Below are positions 16,017-24,414 of a DNA stretch of 38,521 bases, one piece after another (position 1 is the first letter of the stretch; each line of letters begins with the position of its first letter). The stretch comes from an uncultured Fusobacterium sp. GTDB lineage: Bacteria; Fusobacteriota; Fusobacteriia; Fusobacteriales; Fusobacteriaceae. The notes beneath the pieces were generated by a model that saw only the letters and a list, made by a program, of their open reading frames with translations, made no database searches and was not told where the DNA came from. Made by a program: the position numbers and the translations under genes. The stretch is from contig UQQO01000004.1 of the NCBI GenBank assembly GCA_900543175.1, forward strand, positions 1 through 38,521, read 5' to 3'.

Positions 16017-16802
16017 ATGCAAGATAAGTTAGTAGAAAAAATGATGGCAGAAGTTATGGAAAAACTAAAAGATAAAAAGGGTGAAACACCTTGTGCACCT
16101 GCAAAAAGAGAGTGCCGTTTAACAGAATTTGTAGGAGTTACTACTCACGGAAATGGAATTGGATTAGTAATTGCTAACGTAGACCCAGCACTTCATGAAG
16201 CTATGGGAATAGACAAAAAATATCGTTCAATAGGTATTCTTGGAGCAAGAACAGGGGCAGGACCTTTCATCATGGCGGCAGATGAAGCAGTAAAAGCTAC
16301 AAATACAGAAGTAATCAGTATAGAACTTCCTAGAGATACAGAAGGAGGAGCAGGACACGGATCTTTAATTCTATTTGGAGCTGAAGATGTATCAGATGCT
16401 AGAAGAGCAGTTGAAGTTGCAATAGCAGCAGTAACTGAAAAATTCGGAGATGTTTATGGAAACCCAGCTGGACATATAGAACTTCAATATACAGCAAGAG
16501 CATCATATGCATGTAATAAAGCATTTGGAGCACCTTTAGGAAAAGCATTTGGAATAATCGTTGGAGCACCAGCAGCAATTGGAGTAGTTACAGCAGATAC
16601 AGCTTTAAAAGCAGCTAATGTAGAAGTACTTGCTTACTCATCACCAGCTAAAGGAACTAGCTTCTCAAACGAAGTTATTTTAGCAATATGTGGAGATTCT
16701 GGAGCAGTTAGACAAGCGATACTTGCAGCTAAAGAAGTAGGAGTTAAACTTCTTGAAACTTTAGGAGGACCAGCTCCATCAGCATCACACCCATATATCT
16801 AA
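16017..16802 (+). CDS. pduB: Microcompartment shell protein PduB (tandem-BMC trimer)
   Basis: A 261-residue tandem BMC-domain (BMC-T) shell protein. An N-terminal amphipathic helix (MQDKLVEKMMAEVMEKL) is followed by a Cys-containing linker and two BMC folds. Recognisable PduB segments are GVTTHGNGIGLVIANVD, GILGARTGAGPFIMAADEAV and ASYACNKAFGAPLGKAFGII. PduB trimers form shell facets, and in Salmonella the N-terminus of PduB anchors the enzyme core to the shell. It is the first gene after the main promoter; unlike Salmonella there is no pduA immediately before it. The AAAGGGGGG site is 9 bases before the ATG. Confidence 0.95.
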   Translation: MQDKLVEKMMAEVMEKLKDKKGETPCAPAKRECRLTEFVGVTTHGNGIGLVIANVDPALHEAMGIDKKYRSIGILGARTGAGPFIMAADEAVKATNTEVISIELPRDTEGGAGHGSLILFGAEDVSDARRAVEVAIAAVTEKFGDVYGNPAGHIELQYTARASYACNKAFGAPLGKAFGIIVGAPAAIGVVTADTALKAANVEVLAYSSPAKGTSFSNEVILAICGDSGAVRQAILAAKEVGVKLLETLGGPAPSASHPYI

Positions 16803-16848
16803 AATTAAGTAAAATAGTTGAAAGCTGAAAATCAATTAGGAGGTTAGA

Positions 16849-18513
16849 ATGAGATCTAAACGTTTTGAAGTATTAGGTAATAGACCTGTAAATAAAGATG
16901 GATATGTAAAAGAGTGGCCTGAAGTAGGGTTAATAGCAATGAACTCTCCTCTAGACCCTAAACCAAGTGTAAAAGTAGTTAATGGAAAAATAGTTGAACT
17001 TGACGGAAAGAAAAGAGAAGACTTTGACTTACTAGACTACTTTATCGCAGATTATGGAATCGTAATTGAAAATGTTGAAAAAGTAATGGCTATGGACTCT
17101 TTAGAAATAGCTAGAAAATTAGTTGATATAAATGTATCAAGAGATGAAATCTTAAAAATCACTCTATCATTAACTCCAGCAAAAGTTGCTGAAGTAATGG
17201 GAAAAATGTCTGTATTAGAAATGATGATGGCAGTTAACAAAATGAGAGCTAGAAAAACTCCATCTAACCAATGTCACGTAACTAATATTAAAGACAACCC
17301 AGTTCAAATAGCAGCTGACGCAGCAGAAGCTTCTTTAAGAGGATTTGCTGAAGAAGAAACTACAGTTGCTGTTACAAGATATGCTCCATTCAATGCAATA
17401 TCTTTACTAGTTGGATCACAAGTTGGAAGACCTGGAATCTTAACTCAATGTTCTGTTGAAGAAGCAACAGAATTATTACTAGGAATGAGAGGACTTACAG
17501 CTTATGCAGAAACTGTATCAGTTTATGGAACTGAGCCAGTATTTATAGATGGAGACGATACTCCATGGTCAAAATCATTCCTTGCATCAGCTTATGCTTC
17601 AAGAGGATTAAAAATGAGATACACTTCAGGAAGTGGATCAGAAGTTCTAATGGGATATGCTGAAGGATGTTCAATGTTATATCTAGAAGCTCGTTGCCTA
17701 TTTATAACTAAAGGTGCAGGAGTACAAGGAATTCAAAATGGATCAGTAAGTTGTGTTGGAGTACCAGGAGCTGTACCAGGAGGAGTAAGAGAAATTCTTG
17801 CTGAAAACCTAGTAGCTATGATGCTTGACCTTGAATGTGCTTCAAGTAATGACCAAACATTTACACATTCAGACCTAAGAAGAGTAGCAAGATCACTAAT
17901 GCAAATGATACCAGGAACTGACTTTATCTGTTCAGGATATAGTTCAACTCCTAACTATGACAATATGTTTGCTGGATCAAACTGGGATGCTGAAGACTAT
18001 GATGACTGGAATATAATTCAAAGAGACTTAAGAATAGATGCTGGATTAAAACCAGTAAAAGAAGAAGATGTAGTAAGAGTTAGAAATAAAGCTGCTAGAG
18101 CAATTCAAGCTGTATTCGAAGCTTTAGGACTTCCTGAAATTACAGATGCTGAAGTAGAAGCTGCTACATATGCACATGGAAGTAAAGATATGCCAGAAAG
18201 AGATATGGTTGCTGACATGAAAGCTGCTACTGAAATGATGGAAAGAGGAATTACAGGAATGGACGTTGTAAAAGCTCTTAAAACTAAAGGATTTGATGAT
18301 GTTGCATCAGATTTATTAAAACTAATGAAACTTAGAGTTGCTGGAGACCACTTACATACATCAGCAATATTAGATAAAGACTTTAATGTAATCAGTGCTG
18401 TAAATGATAGAAACGACTATGCAGGACCAGGAACTGGATATCAAATTACTGCTGAAAAATGGGAAGAACTATCAAATATTGGAAATGCAGTAGATGCATC
18501 AAAAATCAAATAG
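16849..18513 (+). CDS. pduC: Adenosylcobalamin-dependent diol dehydratase large subunit
   Basis: A 554-residue catalytic subunit that dehydrates 1,2-propanediol to propionaldehyde (or glycerol to 3-hydroxypropionaldehyde) with adenosylcobalamin. The active-site residues known from Klebsiella oxytoca diol dehydratase are present at identical numbers: His143, Glu170, Glu221, Gln296, Ser301, Asp335, Gln336 and Ser362. The 554-residue length equals the diol dehydratase large chain (the glycerol dehydratase chain is typically one longer), mildly favouring propanediol. It follows pduB by 46 bases with a good AGGAGG site. Both substrates are usually turned over by this family, so physiology cannot be settled from sequence. 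Confidence 0.96.
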   Translation: MRSKRFEVLGNRPVNKDGYVKEWPEVGLIAMNSPLDPKPSVKVVNGKIVELDGKKREDFDLLDYFIADYGIVIENVEKVMAMDSLEIARKLVDINVSRDEILKITLSLTPAKVAEVMGKMSVLEMMMAVNKMRARKTPSNQCHVTNIKDNPVQIAADAAEASLRGFAEEETTVAVTRYAPFNAISLLVGSQVGRPGILTQCSVEEATELLLGMRGLTAYAETVSVYGTEPVFIDGDDTPWSKSFLASAYASRGLKMRYTSGSGSEVLMGYAEGCSMLYLEARCLFITKGAGVQGIQNGSVSCVGVPGAVPGGVREILAENLVAMMLDLECASSNDQTFTHSDLRRVARSLMQMIPGTDFICSGYSSTPNYDNMFAGSNWDAEDYDDWNIIQRDLRIDAGLKPVKEEDVVRVRNKAARAIQAVFEALGLPEITDAEVEAATYAHGSKDMPERDMVADMKAATEMMERGITGMDVVKALKTKGFDDVASDLLKLMKLRVAGDHLHTSAILDKDFNVISAVNDRNDYAGPGTGYQITAEKWEELSNIGNAVDASKIK

Positions 18514-18528
18514 TTTAGGGGGTAAAAG

Positions 18529-19194
18529 ATGCAATTGAACGAAAATGAAATCAGAGGAATCATTGAAGAAGTTATAAAGAGATATGCTGGAGAATCTTCT
18601 GCTACTCCTGCAGAACCAGTTAAAAAAGAAGTAGAAAAAAGAGAAGGAAATCTAGAATTAGTAGAAGTTGGAGAAGCTAAAAAAGGAACTAGAAGTGACG
18701 AAGTTATAATAGCTGTTGCAGCTGCTTTTGGAAAATATCAAACTGAAACTATAACTCATATACCTCATGCTGACGTTTTAAGAGAACTTATGGCTGGTAT
18801 AGAAGAGGAAGGACTTACTCCAAGAGTAATAAGAGTTTTAAGAACTTCAGACGTTTCAATCCTTGCAAATGACGGAGCTAAATTAAGTGGATCAGGAATA
18901 GGAATAGGAATTCAATCTAAAGGAACAACAGTTATTCACCAAAAAGATCTATTCCCATTAACTAACCTTGAGTTATTCCCTCAAGCTCCATTATTACAAA
19001 GAGAGCATTATAGAATGATTGGAAAAAATGCTGCTAAATATGCAAAAGGAGAAACTCCAAAACCAGTTCCTCAAATGAATGACCAAATGGCAAGACCTAA
19101 ATATCAAGCTATTGCAGCATTATTACACATAAAAGAAACTGAACACGTTGTAGTAAATGCAAAACCAGTAGAATTAAAACCTATTTTTAAATAA
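18529..19194 (+). CDS. pduD: Diol dehydratase medium subunit
   Basis: A 221-residue beta subunit that, with PduC and PduE, binds the cobalamin cofactor. The core includes [18 protein letters not shown] and [19 protein letters not shown]. The first ~40 residues are an amphipathic helix ([16 protein letters not shown]) and a Pro/Glu/Lys linker, the arrangement that targets PduD into the compartment in Salmonella. It lies 15 bases after pduC with AGGGGG upstream, clearly in the same operon. Confidence 0.95.
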   Translation: MQLNENEIRGIIEEVIKRYAGESSATPAEPVKKEVEKREGNLELVEVGEAKKGTRSDEVIIAVAAAFGKYQTETITHIPHADVLRELMAGIEEEGLTPRVIRVLRTSDVSILANDGAKLSGSGIGIGIQSKGTTVIHQKDLFPLTNLELFPQAPLLQREHYRMIGKNAAKYAKGETPKPVPQMNDQMARPKYQAIAALLHIKETEHVVVNAKPVELKPIFK

Positions 19195-19218
19195 AAATAA
19201 TTAAGGTGGTGAATTAAT

Positions 19219-19725
19219 TTGGACCAACAATTACTAGAAAAAATGATAAGAGAAGTAATGCTTTCTATGGCAAAAGGAGAAAGCAATTCAAATACAGCAA
19301 CAACTAACTGTGGAGAAACTACTAGTAAGGATTATCCTTTAAGCCAAAAGAAAGCTGACGTAGTTAGATCTGCAACTGGAAAAAAACTTGAAGAATTTAC
19401 AATGGAAAATGTAATGAATGGAACAATTGGAGCAGCTGACTGTAGAATAGCTCCAGAAACTCTAGAGATGCAAGCTCAAGTAGCTGAAAGTGTAAATAGA
19501 CACTCTTTTGCTAGAAACTTAAGAAGAGCTTCAGAACTTATAGCAGTTCCTGATACAAGAATTCTTGAAATATACAATGCTTTAAGACCATATAGATCAA
19601 CAAAAGAGGAGTTATTAGCAATAGCTGATGAACTTGAAACTAAATATCATGCTTCTGTAAATGCTCAATTTATAAGAGAAGCAGCAGAATTATATGAAAA
19701 AAGAGACAGATTAAGAAAAGACTAA
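19219..19725 (+). CDS. pduE: Diol dehydratase small subunit
   Basis: A 168-residue gamma subunit. DYPLSQKKADVVRSATGKKLEEF, SVNRHSFARNLRRASELIAVPD and LRPYRSTKEELLAIADELE-type segments match PduE/DhaB3. The TTG start is supported by AAGGTGG at the right distance and by the N-terminal amphipathic helix MDQQLLEKMIREVMLSMAKG, very similar to the start of PduB in this window. A Ser/Asn/Thr linker joins helix and core. It is 24 bases after pduD. Confidence 0.93.
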   Translation: MDQQLLEKMIREVMLSMAKGESNSNTATTNCGETTSKDYPLSQKKADVVRSATGKKLEEFTMENVMNGTIGAADCRIAPETLEMQAQVAESVNRHSFARNLRRASELIAVPDTRILEIYNALRPYRSTKEELLAIADELETKYHASVNAQFIREAAELYEKRDRLRKD

Positions 19726-19747
19726 TCTTTCCCTGTTAGGAGGAAAA

Positions 19748-21562
19748 ATGAAGCTTATTGTAGGAATAGATATAGGAAATGCAACAACTGAAAGTACTCT
19801 TGCTGAAGTAAATGGTAAAGAGATAAATGTCTTAAGTAGTGGAATAGTAAAAACTACTGGTATTAAAGGAACAAAAGAGAATGTAAAAGGTGTATTTGCC
19901 TCTTTACAAAAAGCCTTTAACGCTGCTGGAAGAGATATGAAAGATCTTTCTTTAGTAAGAATAAATGAAGCAGCTCCTGTTATAGGTGACGTTGCTATGG
20001 AAACTATAACAGAAACTATAATAACTGAATCTACAATGATAGGTCATAATCCTACTACTCCAGGAGGAGCAGGAATAGGAGTAGGTATATCTGTTCTTTT
20101 AGACAATATAGATGAGAAACTATCAGGAAAAGAGGTAATCGCTCTTATACCAAAACATATAGATTTTCAGGATGCAGCTAGAAAAATCAATGATATGACA
20201 GCTAAAGGGGTAGATATAAGAGGAGCAGTAGTTCAAAAAGATGATGCAGTTCTAATAAATAATAGACTGAATAAGAAGATACCAATAGTTGATGAAGTAT
20301 TGCACTTTGAAAAAATCCCAGTAAATATGTTGACAGCATTAGAGGTAGCCGAAAAAGGAAAGGTTATCTCTATGCTATCAAACCCATATGGAATAGCTAC
20401 TTTATTCAAGCTAACTTCTGAAGAGACAAAAATGATAGTACCTATTTCTAGGGCATTAATTGGAAATAGATCAGCAGTAGTAATAAAAACTCCTAAGGGA
20501 GATGTAAAATCAAGAGTAATACCAGCTGGAAAAATCCATATAGCAGGTATGGCAAAGAATAGAGAGATTGAGGTAGATAAAGGTGCTGAAGTGATCATGG
20601 AAGCTTTAGAAACTTGTTTCCCAGTAGTAGATATTTGGGGAGAAACAGGAACTAATGCTGGAGGAATGCTTGAAAAAGTAAGAATTGTAATGGCACAACT
20701 TACAGAGCAAGATCCTAAAAATATAAAAATTCAAGATCTACTTGCAGTAAATACCTTTGTACCTAAAAAAGTAAAAGGTGGTATAGCTGAAGAATTTTCT
20801 ATGGAAAATGCTATAGGATTAGCTGCTATGGTAAAAGCAGATAGATTGCAAATGCAAATGATAGCTTCTGATCTTCAAGAAAAGATGCAAAAGAAAGTTG
20901 TTGTAGGAGGAGTAGAGGCAGAGATGGCTATTATCGGTGCTTTAACAACTCCAGGAACAAATAAACCTTTGGCAATTATAGATATGGGAGCAGGATCAAC
21001 AGATGCTTCAGTTATAACAAAAGATGGAAAAATTCTTTCTTGTCACTTAGCAGGGGCAGGAAATATGGTAACAATGCTGATAGATAAAGAGCTTGGACTT
21101 GATAATTTTGATTTAGCAGAAGATATTAAAAAATATCCTTTAGCAAAAGTAGAAAGCCTTTTCAATATAAGACACGAAGATGGAAGTGTTCAATTCTTTG
21201 AAGAACCACTAGATCCAAGAACTTTTGCAAGAGTAGTAATCTTAAAAGAGGGGCAAATGATTCCTCTAGATATAGATGAAACTATTGAAAAGATAAAAAG
21301 TGTAAGAAGAGATGCAAAAGAAAAGGTATTTGTAGTAAATGCAGTAAGAGCTTTGAAAAAAGTTACTCCAAGTGGAAATATAAGAGATATAGATCATGTA
21401 GTTCTAGTTGGAGGTTCAGCTTTAGACTTTGAAATTCCTCAAATGGTTACAGAAAAACTTTCATACTATGGAGTAGTAGCAGGAAGAGGAAATATCAGAG
21501 GAGTAGAGGGACCAAGAAATGCAGTTGCTACTGGACTAGCCTTATCTTATGAGGAGGAATAG
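19748..21562 (+). CDS. pduG: Diol dehydratase reactivase large subunit
   Basis: A 604-residue actin/Hsp70-like ATPase that, with PduH, swaps damaged cobalamin out of inactivated dehydratase. The phosphate-binding motifs GIDIGNATTES (N-terminus) and IDMGAGSTDAS (around residue 414), and VVLVGGSALDFEIPQ near the C-terminus, match PduG/DdrA/DhaF. Length is as in the family (about 605-610). AGGAGG precedes the ATG, and it is two bases from pduH. Confidence 0.95.
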   Translation: MKLIVGIDIGNATTESTLAEVNGKEINVLSSGIVKTTGIKGTKENVKGVFASLQKAFNAAGRDMKDLSLVRINEAAPVIGDVAMETITETIITESTMIGHNPTTPGGAGIGVGISVLLDNIDEKLSGKEVIALIPKHIDFQDAARKINDMTAKGVDIRGAVVQKDDAVLINNRLNKKIPIVDEVLHFEKIPVNMLTALEVAEKGKVISMLSNPYGIATLFKLTSEETKMIVPISRALIGNRSAVVIKTPKGDVKSRVIPAGKIHIAGMAKNREIEVDKGAEVIMEALETCFPVVDIWGETGTNAGGMLEKVRIVMAQLTEQDPKNIKIQDLLAVNTFVPKKVKGGIAEEFSMENAIGLAAMVKADRLQMQMIASDLQEKMQKKVVVGGVEAEMAIIGALTTPGTNKPLAIIDMGAGSTDASVITKDGKILSCHLAGAGNMVTMLIDKELGLDNFDLAEDIKKYPLAKVESLFNIRHEDGSVQFFEEPLDPRTFARVVILKEGQMIPLDIDETIEKIKSVRRDAKEKVFVVNAVRALKKVTPSGNIRDIDHVVLVGGSALDFEIPQMVTEKLSYYGVVAGRGNIRGVEGPRNAVATGLALSYEEE

Positions 21563-21564
21563 TC

Positions 21565-21954
21565 ATGGTAGAGGAGTTAAGAAGAAATATAGCTAAAAAA
21601 GAAAAAGTTGGAATCAGCATTTTTTATAGCTCTAAAATAGATATAGATCAAAAATTAAGTAACATCCTCTGGGGAATTGAAGAGGAAGAGATACCATATA
21701 TTTTAGTTCCTAAAGATGAAAATGATGCAAATATCTTAGGATATGAAGCTTCTAGAGAATCAAAATTAGGAGTTGGAATAGGTATTAGTGAAAAAGAGGT
21801 AACTCTATATCAAGAAAAATTAGAAAAAGACAGACCATTATTTAAATACAATGTAGATAGTGATGTGAGTATCCTTAGAGCTGTGGGGGTAAATGGAGCC
21901 AGACTCATAAAAGGAAATCCATTTATTATCCCAGAGATGACAGGAGGAAGATGA
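21565..21954 (+). CDS. pduH: Diol dehydratase reactivase small subunit
   Basis: A 129-residue partner of PduG with the beta-subunit-like fold it shares with the dehydratase medium subunit; EEIPYILVPKDENDANILGYEASRES and GVGIGISEKEVTLY are typical. The AGGAGG site before it lies within the end of pduG, and its own TGA overlaps the next start by four bases (ATGA), implying coupled translation with the following shell gene. Confidence 0.9.
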   Translation: MVEELRRNIAKKEKVGISIFYSSKIDIDQKLSNILWGIEEEEIPYILVPKDENDANILGYEASRESKLGVGIGISEKEVTLYQEKLEKDRPLFKYNVDSDVSILRAVGVNGARLIKGNPFIIPEMTGGR

Positions 21955-22355
21955 TGATAAGTTCACTTGGATTGATAGAAGTAGTAGGATTAGTTGGTGC
22001 TATTGAAGCTGCCGACACAGCAGTGAAAGCTGCTAATGTAAGAGTCATAGATTATGAACTTACAAAAGGTGGAGGAATGGTAACTGTTAAAATCGAAGGT
22101 GAAGTTTCAGCAGTAAAAGCTGCAGTTGATGCAGCAGTAATGGCAGCAGAAAGATTGACAACAGTAGTTAGTCAATTAGTTATTGCAAGACCATCTGAAG
22201 AAGTAGCTAAAATGGTAGAAGTTGAAGAACTAGTACCAGAAGAGGAAACAGCTCCAGTAGTTGAGGAAAAAGCACCAGAAGTAATTGAAAAAGTTGAAGA
22301 AGTAAAGCCAGTAGAGGCAGTAGTGGAAAGTTCTGATTCTGTAAAAAAAAAATAA
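21951..22355 (+). CDS. BMC-H shell protein with charged C-terminal extension (PduK-like)
   Basis: A 134-residue shell protein. Residues 1-85 are one BMC domain ([36 protein letters not shown]). A Glu/Val/Pro-rich extension follows to residue 134. PduK also carries a C-terminal extension, but the iron-sulfur cysteines of Salmonella PduK are absent. The frame ends VKKK-stop inside an A10 run; a -1 shift continues for 26 more codons (see the separate entry), so the real product may be longer. The second ATG (21954) has better spacing to AGGAGG than the first. Expected to form hexamers in the shell. Confidence 0.85.
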   Translation: MMISSLGLIEVVGLVGAIEAADTAVKAANVRVIDYELTKGGGMVTVKIEGEVSAVKAAVDAAVMAAERLTTVVSQLVIARPSEEVAKMVEVEELVPEEETAPVVEEKAPEVIEKVEEVKPVEAVVESSDSVKKK

Positions 22356-22432
22356 CAACACAGAAAACTAGAACGAGATCAACAAGAACAAGAAGAACAA
22401 AAACAACAACTAAAAAAATTGAGGAGGAATAA
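22343..22432 (+). other. A10 run with open -1 frame encoding a basic tail
   Basis: Ten A residues (22343-22352) directly precede the TAA stop of the PduK-like gene. Reading in the -1 frame (as if eleven A) runs without a stop to TAA at 22430-22432, giving 26 residues dominated by Thr, Arg and Lys, beginning ITTQKTRTRSTR and ending KKIEEE. The +1 frame stops quickly at a TAG. The extension ends just as the next gene's ribosome binding site begins. It fits transcriptional slippage, a length-variable A-tract or a one-base sequence error. Confidence 0.6.
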
Positions 22433-22434
22433 AA

Positions 22435-22713
22435 ATGGGAAACGCATTAGGATTAATAGAAACTAAAGGACTTGTAGGAGCAATCGAAGCAGCAGACGCT
22501 ATGACTAAATCAGCTAACGTAGAATTAGTAGGATATGAAAAAATAGGATCAGGACTAGTTACAGTAATGGTAAGAGGAGACGTTGGAGCAGTTAAAGCAG
22601 CAGTTGACGCAGGAGCAGCAGCAGCAGAAAGAGTTGGAGAAGTTAAATCTATCCATGTAATCCCTAGACCACATGCTGATACAGAAAAATTATTACCAAA
22701 ATTAGTTAAATAG
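22435..22713 (+). CDS. pduA: Hexameric shell protein PduA/PduJ
   Basis: A 92-residue single-BMC-domain (BMC-H) protein, the main facet component of the shell. It is close to Salmonella PduA and Pdu[39 protein letters not shown] and HVIPRPH are nearly the canonical sequences. The pore loop KIGSG is present. A and J cannot be told apart here; position after the reactivase and before pduL resembles pduJ. The ATG is preceded by GAGGAGG. Confidence 0.93.
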   Translation: MGNALGLIETKGLVGAIEAADAMTKSANVELVGYEKIGSGLVTVMVRGDVGAVKAAVDAGAAAAERVGEVKSIHVIPRPHADTEKLLPKLVK

Positions 22714-22725
22714 TTGTGAGTTAAA

Positions 22726-23346
22726 ATGAAATCTATGGAAAACATTTTGAGAGAGGTGTTACAAGAGATAATATCTGATGATGTGGTGGTTGGGGTATCT
22801 AATAGACACATACACCTTTCTCAAGATGACCTTGAGATATTATTTGGAGCTGGTCACACTTTAACAAGAATGAAAGATATGAAACAACCTGGACAATATG
22901 CAGCTGAAGAAAAGGTTACAATAGTTGGACCAAAAGGTAAGTTTGATGGTGTAAGAGTTCTTGGACCAGTTAGAAAAGAAACACAAGTTGAAATATCAAT
23001 AAGTGATAGCTTTAAACTAGGGGTAAAACCACCAGTTAGAGAATCAGGAAAATTAGAAGGAACTCCTGGAATAAAAATAATTGGACCAAAAGGTGAAGTT
23101 ATTAAAGATAAAGGAGTTATAGTAGCAGGAAGACACATTCATATGCCTAAATTTATAGCTGATATTAGAGGTTATAAAGATGGAGATCTAGTGAAAGTGG
23201 AAACTTCTGGAGAGAGAAAAACAGTTTTCTATAATGTATTGATGAGAGTAGGTAGCAATATGGCTAAAGAGATCCATTTAGATATGGATGAAGCTAATGC
23301 TGCTGGATTAAAAAATAACGACTTTGTAAAAATAATAAGGGATTAA
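22726..23346 (+). CDS. pduL: Phosphate propanoyltransferase
   Basis: A 206-residue PduL phosphotransacylase converting propionyl-CoA to propionyl-phosphate, recycling CoA inside the shell. Two PduL domains carry the zinc-site motifs SNRHIH (25-30), GRHIHM (135-140) and EIHLD (182-186). The N-terminal helix MENILREVLQEII resembles encapsulation peptides of PduB, PduD and PduE here. The start lacks a strong Shine-Dalgarno and lies 12 bases after the shell gene, so coupling is likely; ATG 22735 is an alternative. Confidence 0.94.
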   Translation: MKSMENILREVLQEIISDDVVVGVSNRHIHLSQDDLEILFGAGHTLTRMKDMKQPGQYAAEEKVTIVGPKGKFDGVRVLGPVRKETQVEISISDSFKLGVKPPVRESGKLEGTPGIKIIGPKGEVIKDKGVIVAGRHIHMPKFIADIRGYKDGDLVKVETSGERKTVFYNVLMRVGSNMAKEIHLDMDEANAAGLKNNDFVKIIRD

Positions 23347-23349
23347 TTG

Positions 23350-23377
23350 AGAAAGGAGTTTTTTTAAACTCCTTTCT
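23350..23377 (+). terminator. Hairpin inside the pdu operon, weak or processing site
   Basis: Perfect 12-bp stem AGAAAGGAGTTT / AAACTCCTTTCT with a TTTT loop. It is followed by ATATAAG instead of a T-run, so it may attenuate or protect mRNA ends more than terminate. Confidence 0.5.
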
Positions 23378-23405
23378 ATATAAGAAACCCTGTGAGGGGT
23401 GAAAA

Positions 23406-24116
23406 ATGGACTTTGATAAAATGGTGGATTATATTGTTCAAGAGGTCTTAAAAAGATTGGAAGAGCAAGAAGCACCTACTAAAAAGGAAAAAAACAGAAG
23501 TTTGGTTATAATCAATGGGGGGAATGGAAACCTAGAACAGGTTATGCTAGAACTAAAAAAAATTTCTAAAGAGTATGATTTAGAAGTTGTTTTTTCAGAA
23601 GCAGGAAAATCAGTTGTAGGGGAGAAAAGATTTTCAGATTTTAAGGTTGTATCAGACTTCACTATTGAAAATAGTGGAAAGTTTTTACAAGATAATGATC
23701 TAATAATTCTTCCATTATTAACAAAAAACAGCTGTGCAAAGATTGCTGTTGGAATTAGAGATAATGCAGCAACTTATCTTATTTCAAAAGCATTATTAGC
23801 TCAAAAAGAGATAATTGCAGTGTATGATTCATGTATAGCAGATAGTAAAACAGCTTATGGGAACCAAATTAACTTTAATATAGAAAAATTAAGAAGTTAT
23901 GGAATAATTTTTGTAAAGAGCAATGAATTATCTGACTATGTTATGAATAGAAGATTTAAAGATGTATACTCTTTAAAGGAAAAAAAGATAATCACTGCTG
24001 ATGATATATTTGATTTTCATAATAAGAGAATCATAATATCAAAAAATAGTATTGTTACAACATTAGCAAAAGAAAAAGCAGAAAACAATGGTATTGTTTT
24101 TGAAATAGCTGAATAA
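23406..24116 (+). CDS. BMC-associated flavoprotein-like protein (PduM/TIGR02536-like)
   Basis: A 236-residue protein. An N-terminal amphipathic helix (DKMVDYIVQEVLKRLEEQE) resembles the encapsulation helices of the neighbouring enzymes. The middle (SLVIINGGNGNLEQVMLELK, then NDLIILPLLTKNSCAKIAVG) looks like the flavoprotein/phosphopantothenoylcysteine decarboxylase-like proteins seen in eut and other BMC loci. The C-terminal SKNSIVTTLAKEKAENNGIVFE resembles the end of PduM, a compartment assembly protein. Position between pduL and pduN is also that of pduM. I am confident it is a BMC-associated protein, less so of the exact family, and no catalytic role is established. Confidence 0.6.
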   Translation: MDFDKMVDYIVQEVLKRLEEQEAPTKKEKNRSLVIINGGNGNLEQVMLELKKISKEYDLEVVFSEAGKSVVGEKRFSDFKVVSDFTIENSGKFLQDNDLIILPLLTKNSCAKIAVGIRDNAATYLISKALLAQKEIIAVYDSCIADSKTAYGNQINFNIEKLRSYGIIFVKSNELSDYVMNRRFKDVYSLKEKKIITADDIFDFHNKRIIISKNSIVTTLAKEKAENNGIVFEIAE

Positions 24117-24131
24117 TCAGGAGTTGGTTAT

Positions 24132-24401
24132 ATGTTTTTAGCAAAAGTAGTTGGAAAAATAGTATCTACCACAAAAGATGAAGGATTGAATGGAAAGAAG
24201 ATTCTCATTGTTGCTTCCATCGATATGAATGGACAAATTTCAGGAAAAGAGTTAGTCAGCATAGATAGTGTTGGAGCAGGAATAGGGGATCAAGTTTTAG
24301 TAACTGAGGGAAGTGTATCTATGTATGCTTTTGGTGAAGATAGAAAAGTTCCAATTGATTCTGCTATTGTTGCAATAATAGATACTATAGAGCAAAGCTA
24401 G
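24132..24401 (+). CDS. pduN: Pentameric vertex protein PduN (EutN/CcmL family)
   Basis: An 89-residue bacterial microcompartment vertex protein. MFLAKVVGKIVSTTKDEGL at the start, IDSVGAGIGDQVLVTEGS in the middle and the C-terminal VPIDSAIVAIID are hallmarks of the EutN/CcmL fold, which forms pentamers that cap the corners of the shell. AGGAG precedes the ATG, and the gene is 15 bases after its neighbour. Confidence 0.95.
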   Translation: MFLAKVVGKIVSTTKDEGLNGKKILIVASIDMNGQISGKELVSIDSVGAGIGDQVLVTEGSVSMYAFGEDRKVPIDSAIVAIIDTIEQS

Positions 24402-24414
24402 GTGGTGATAGAAA

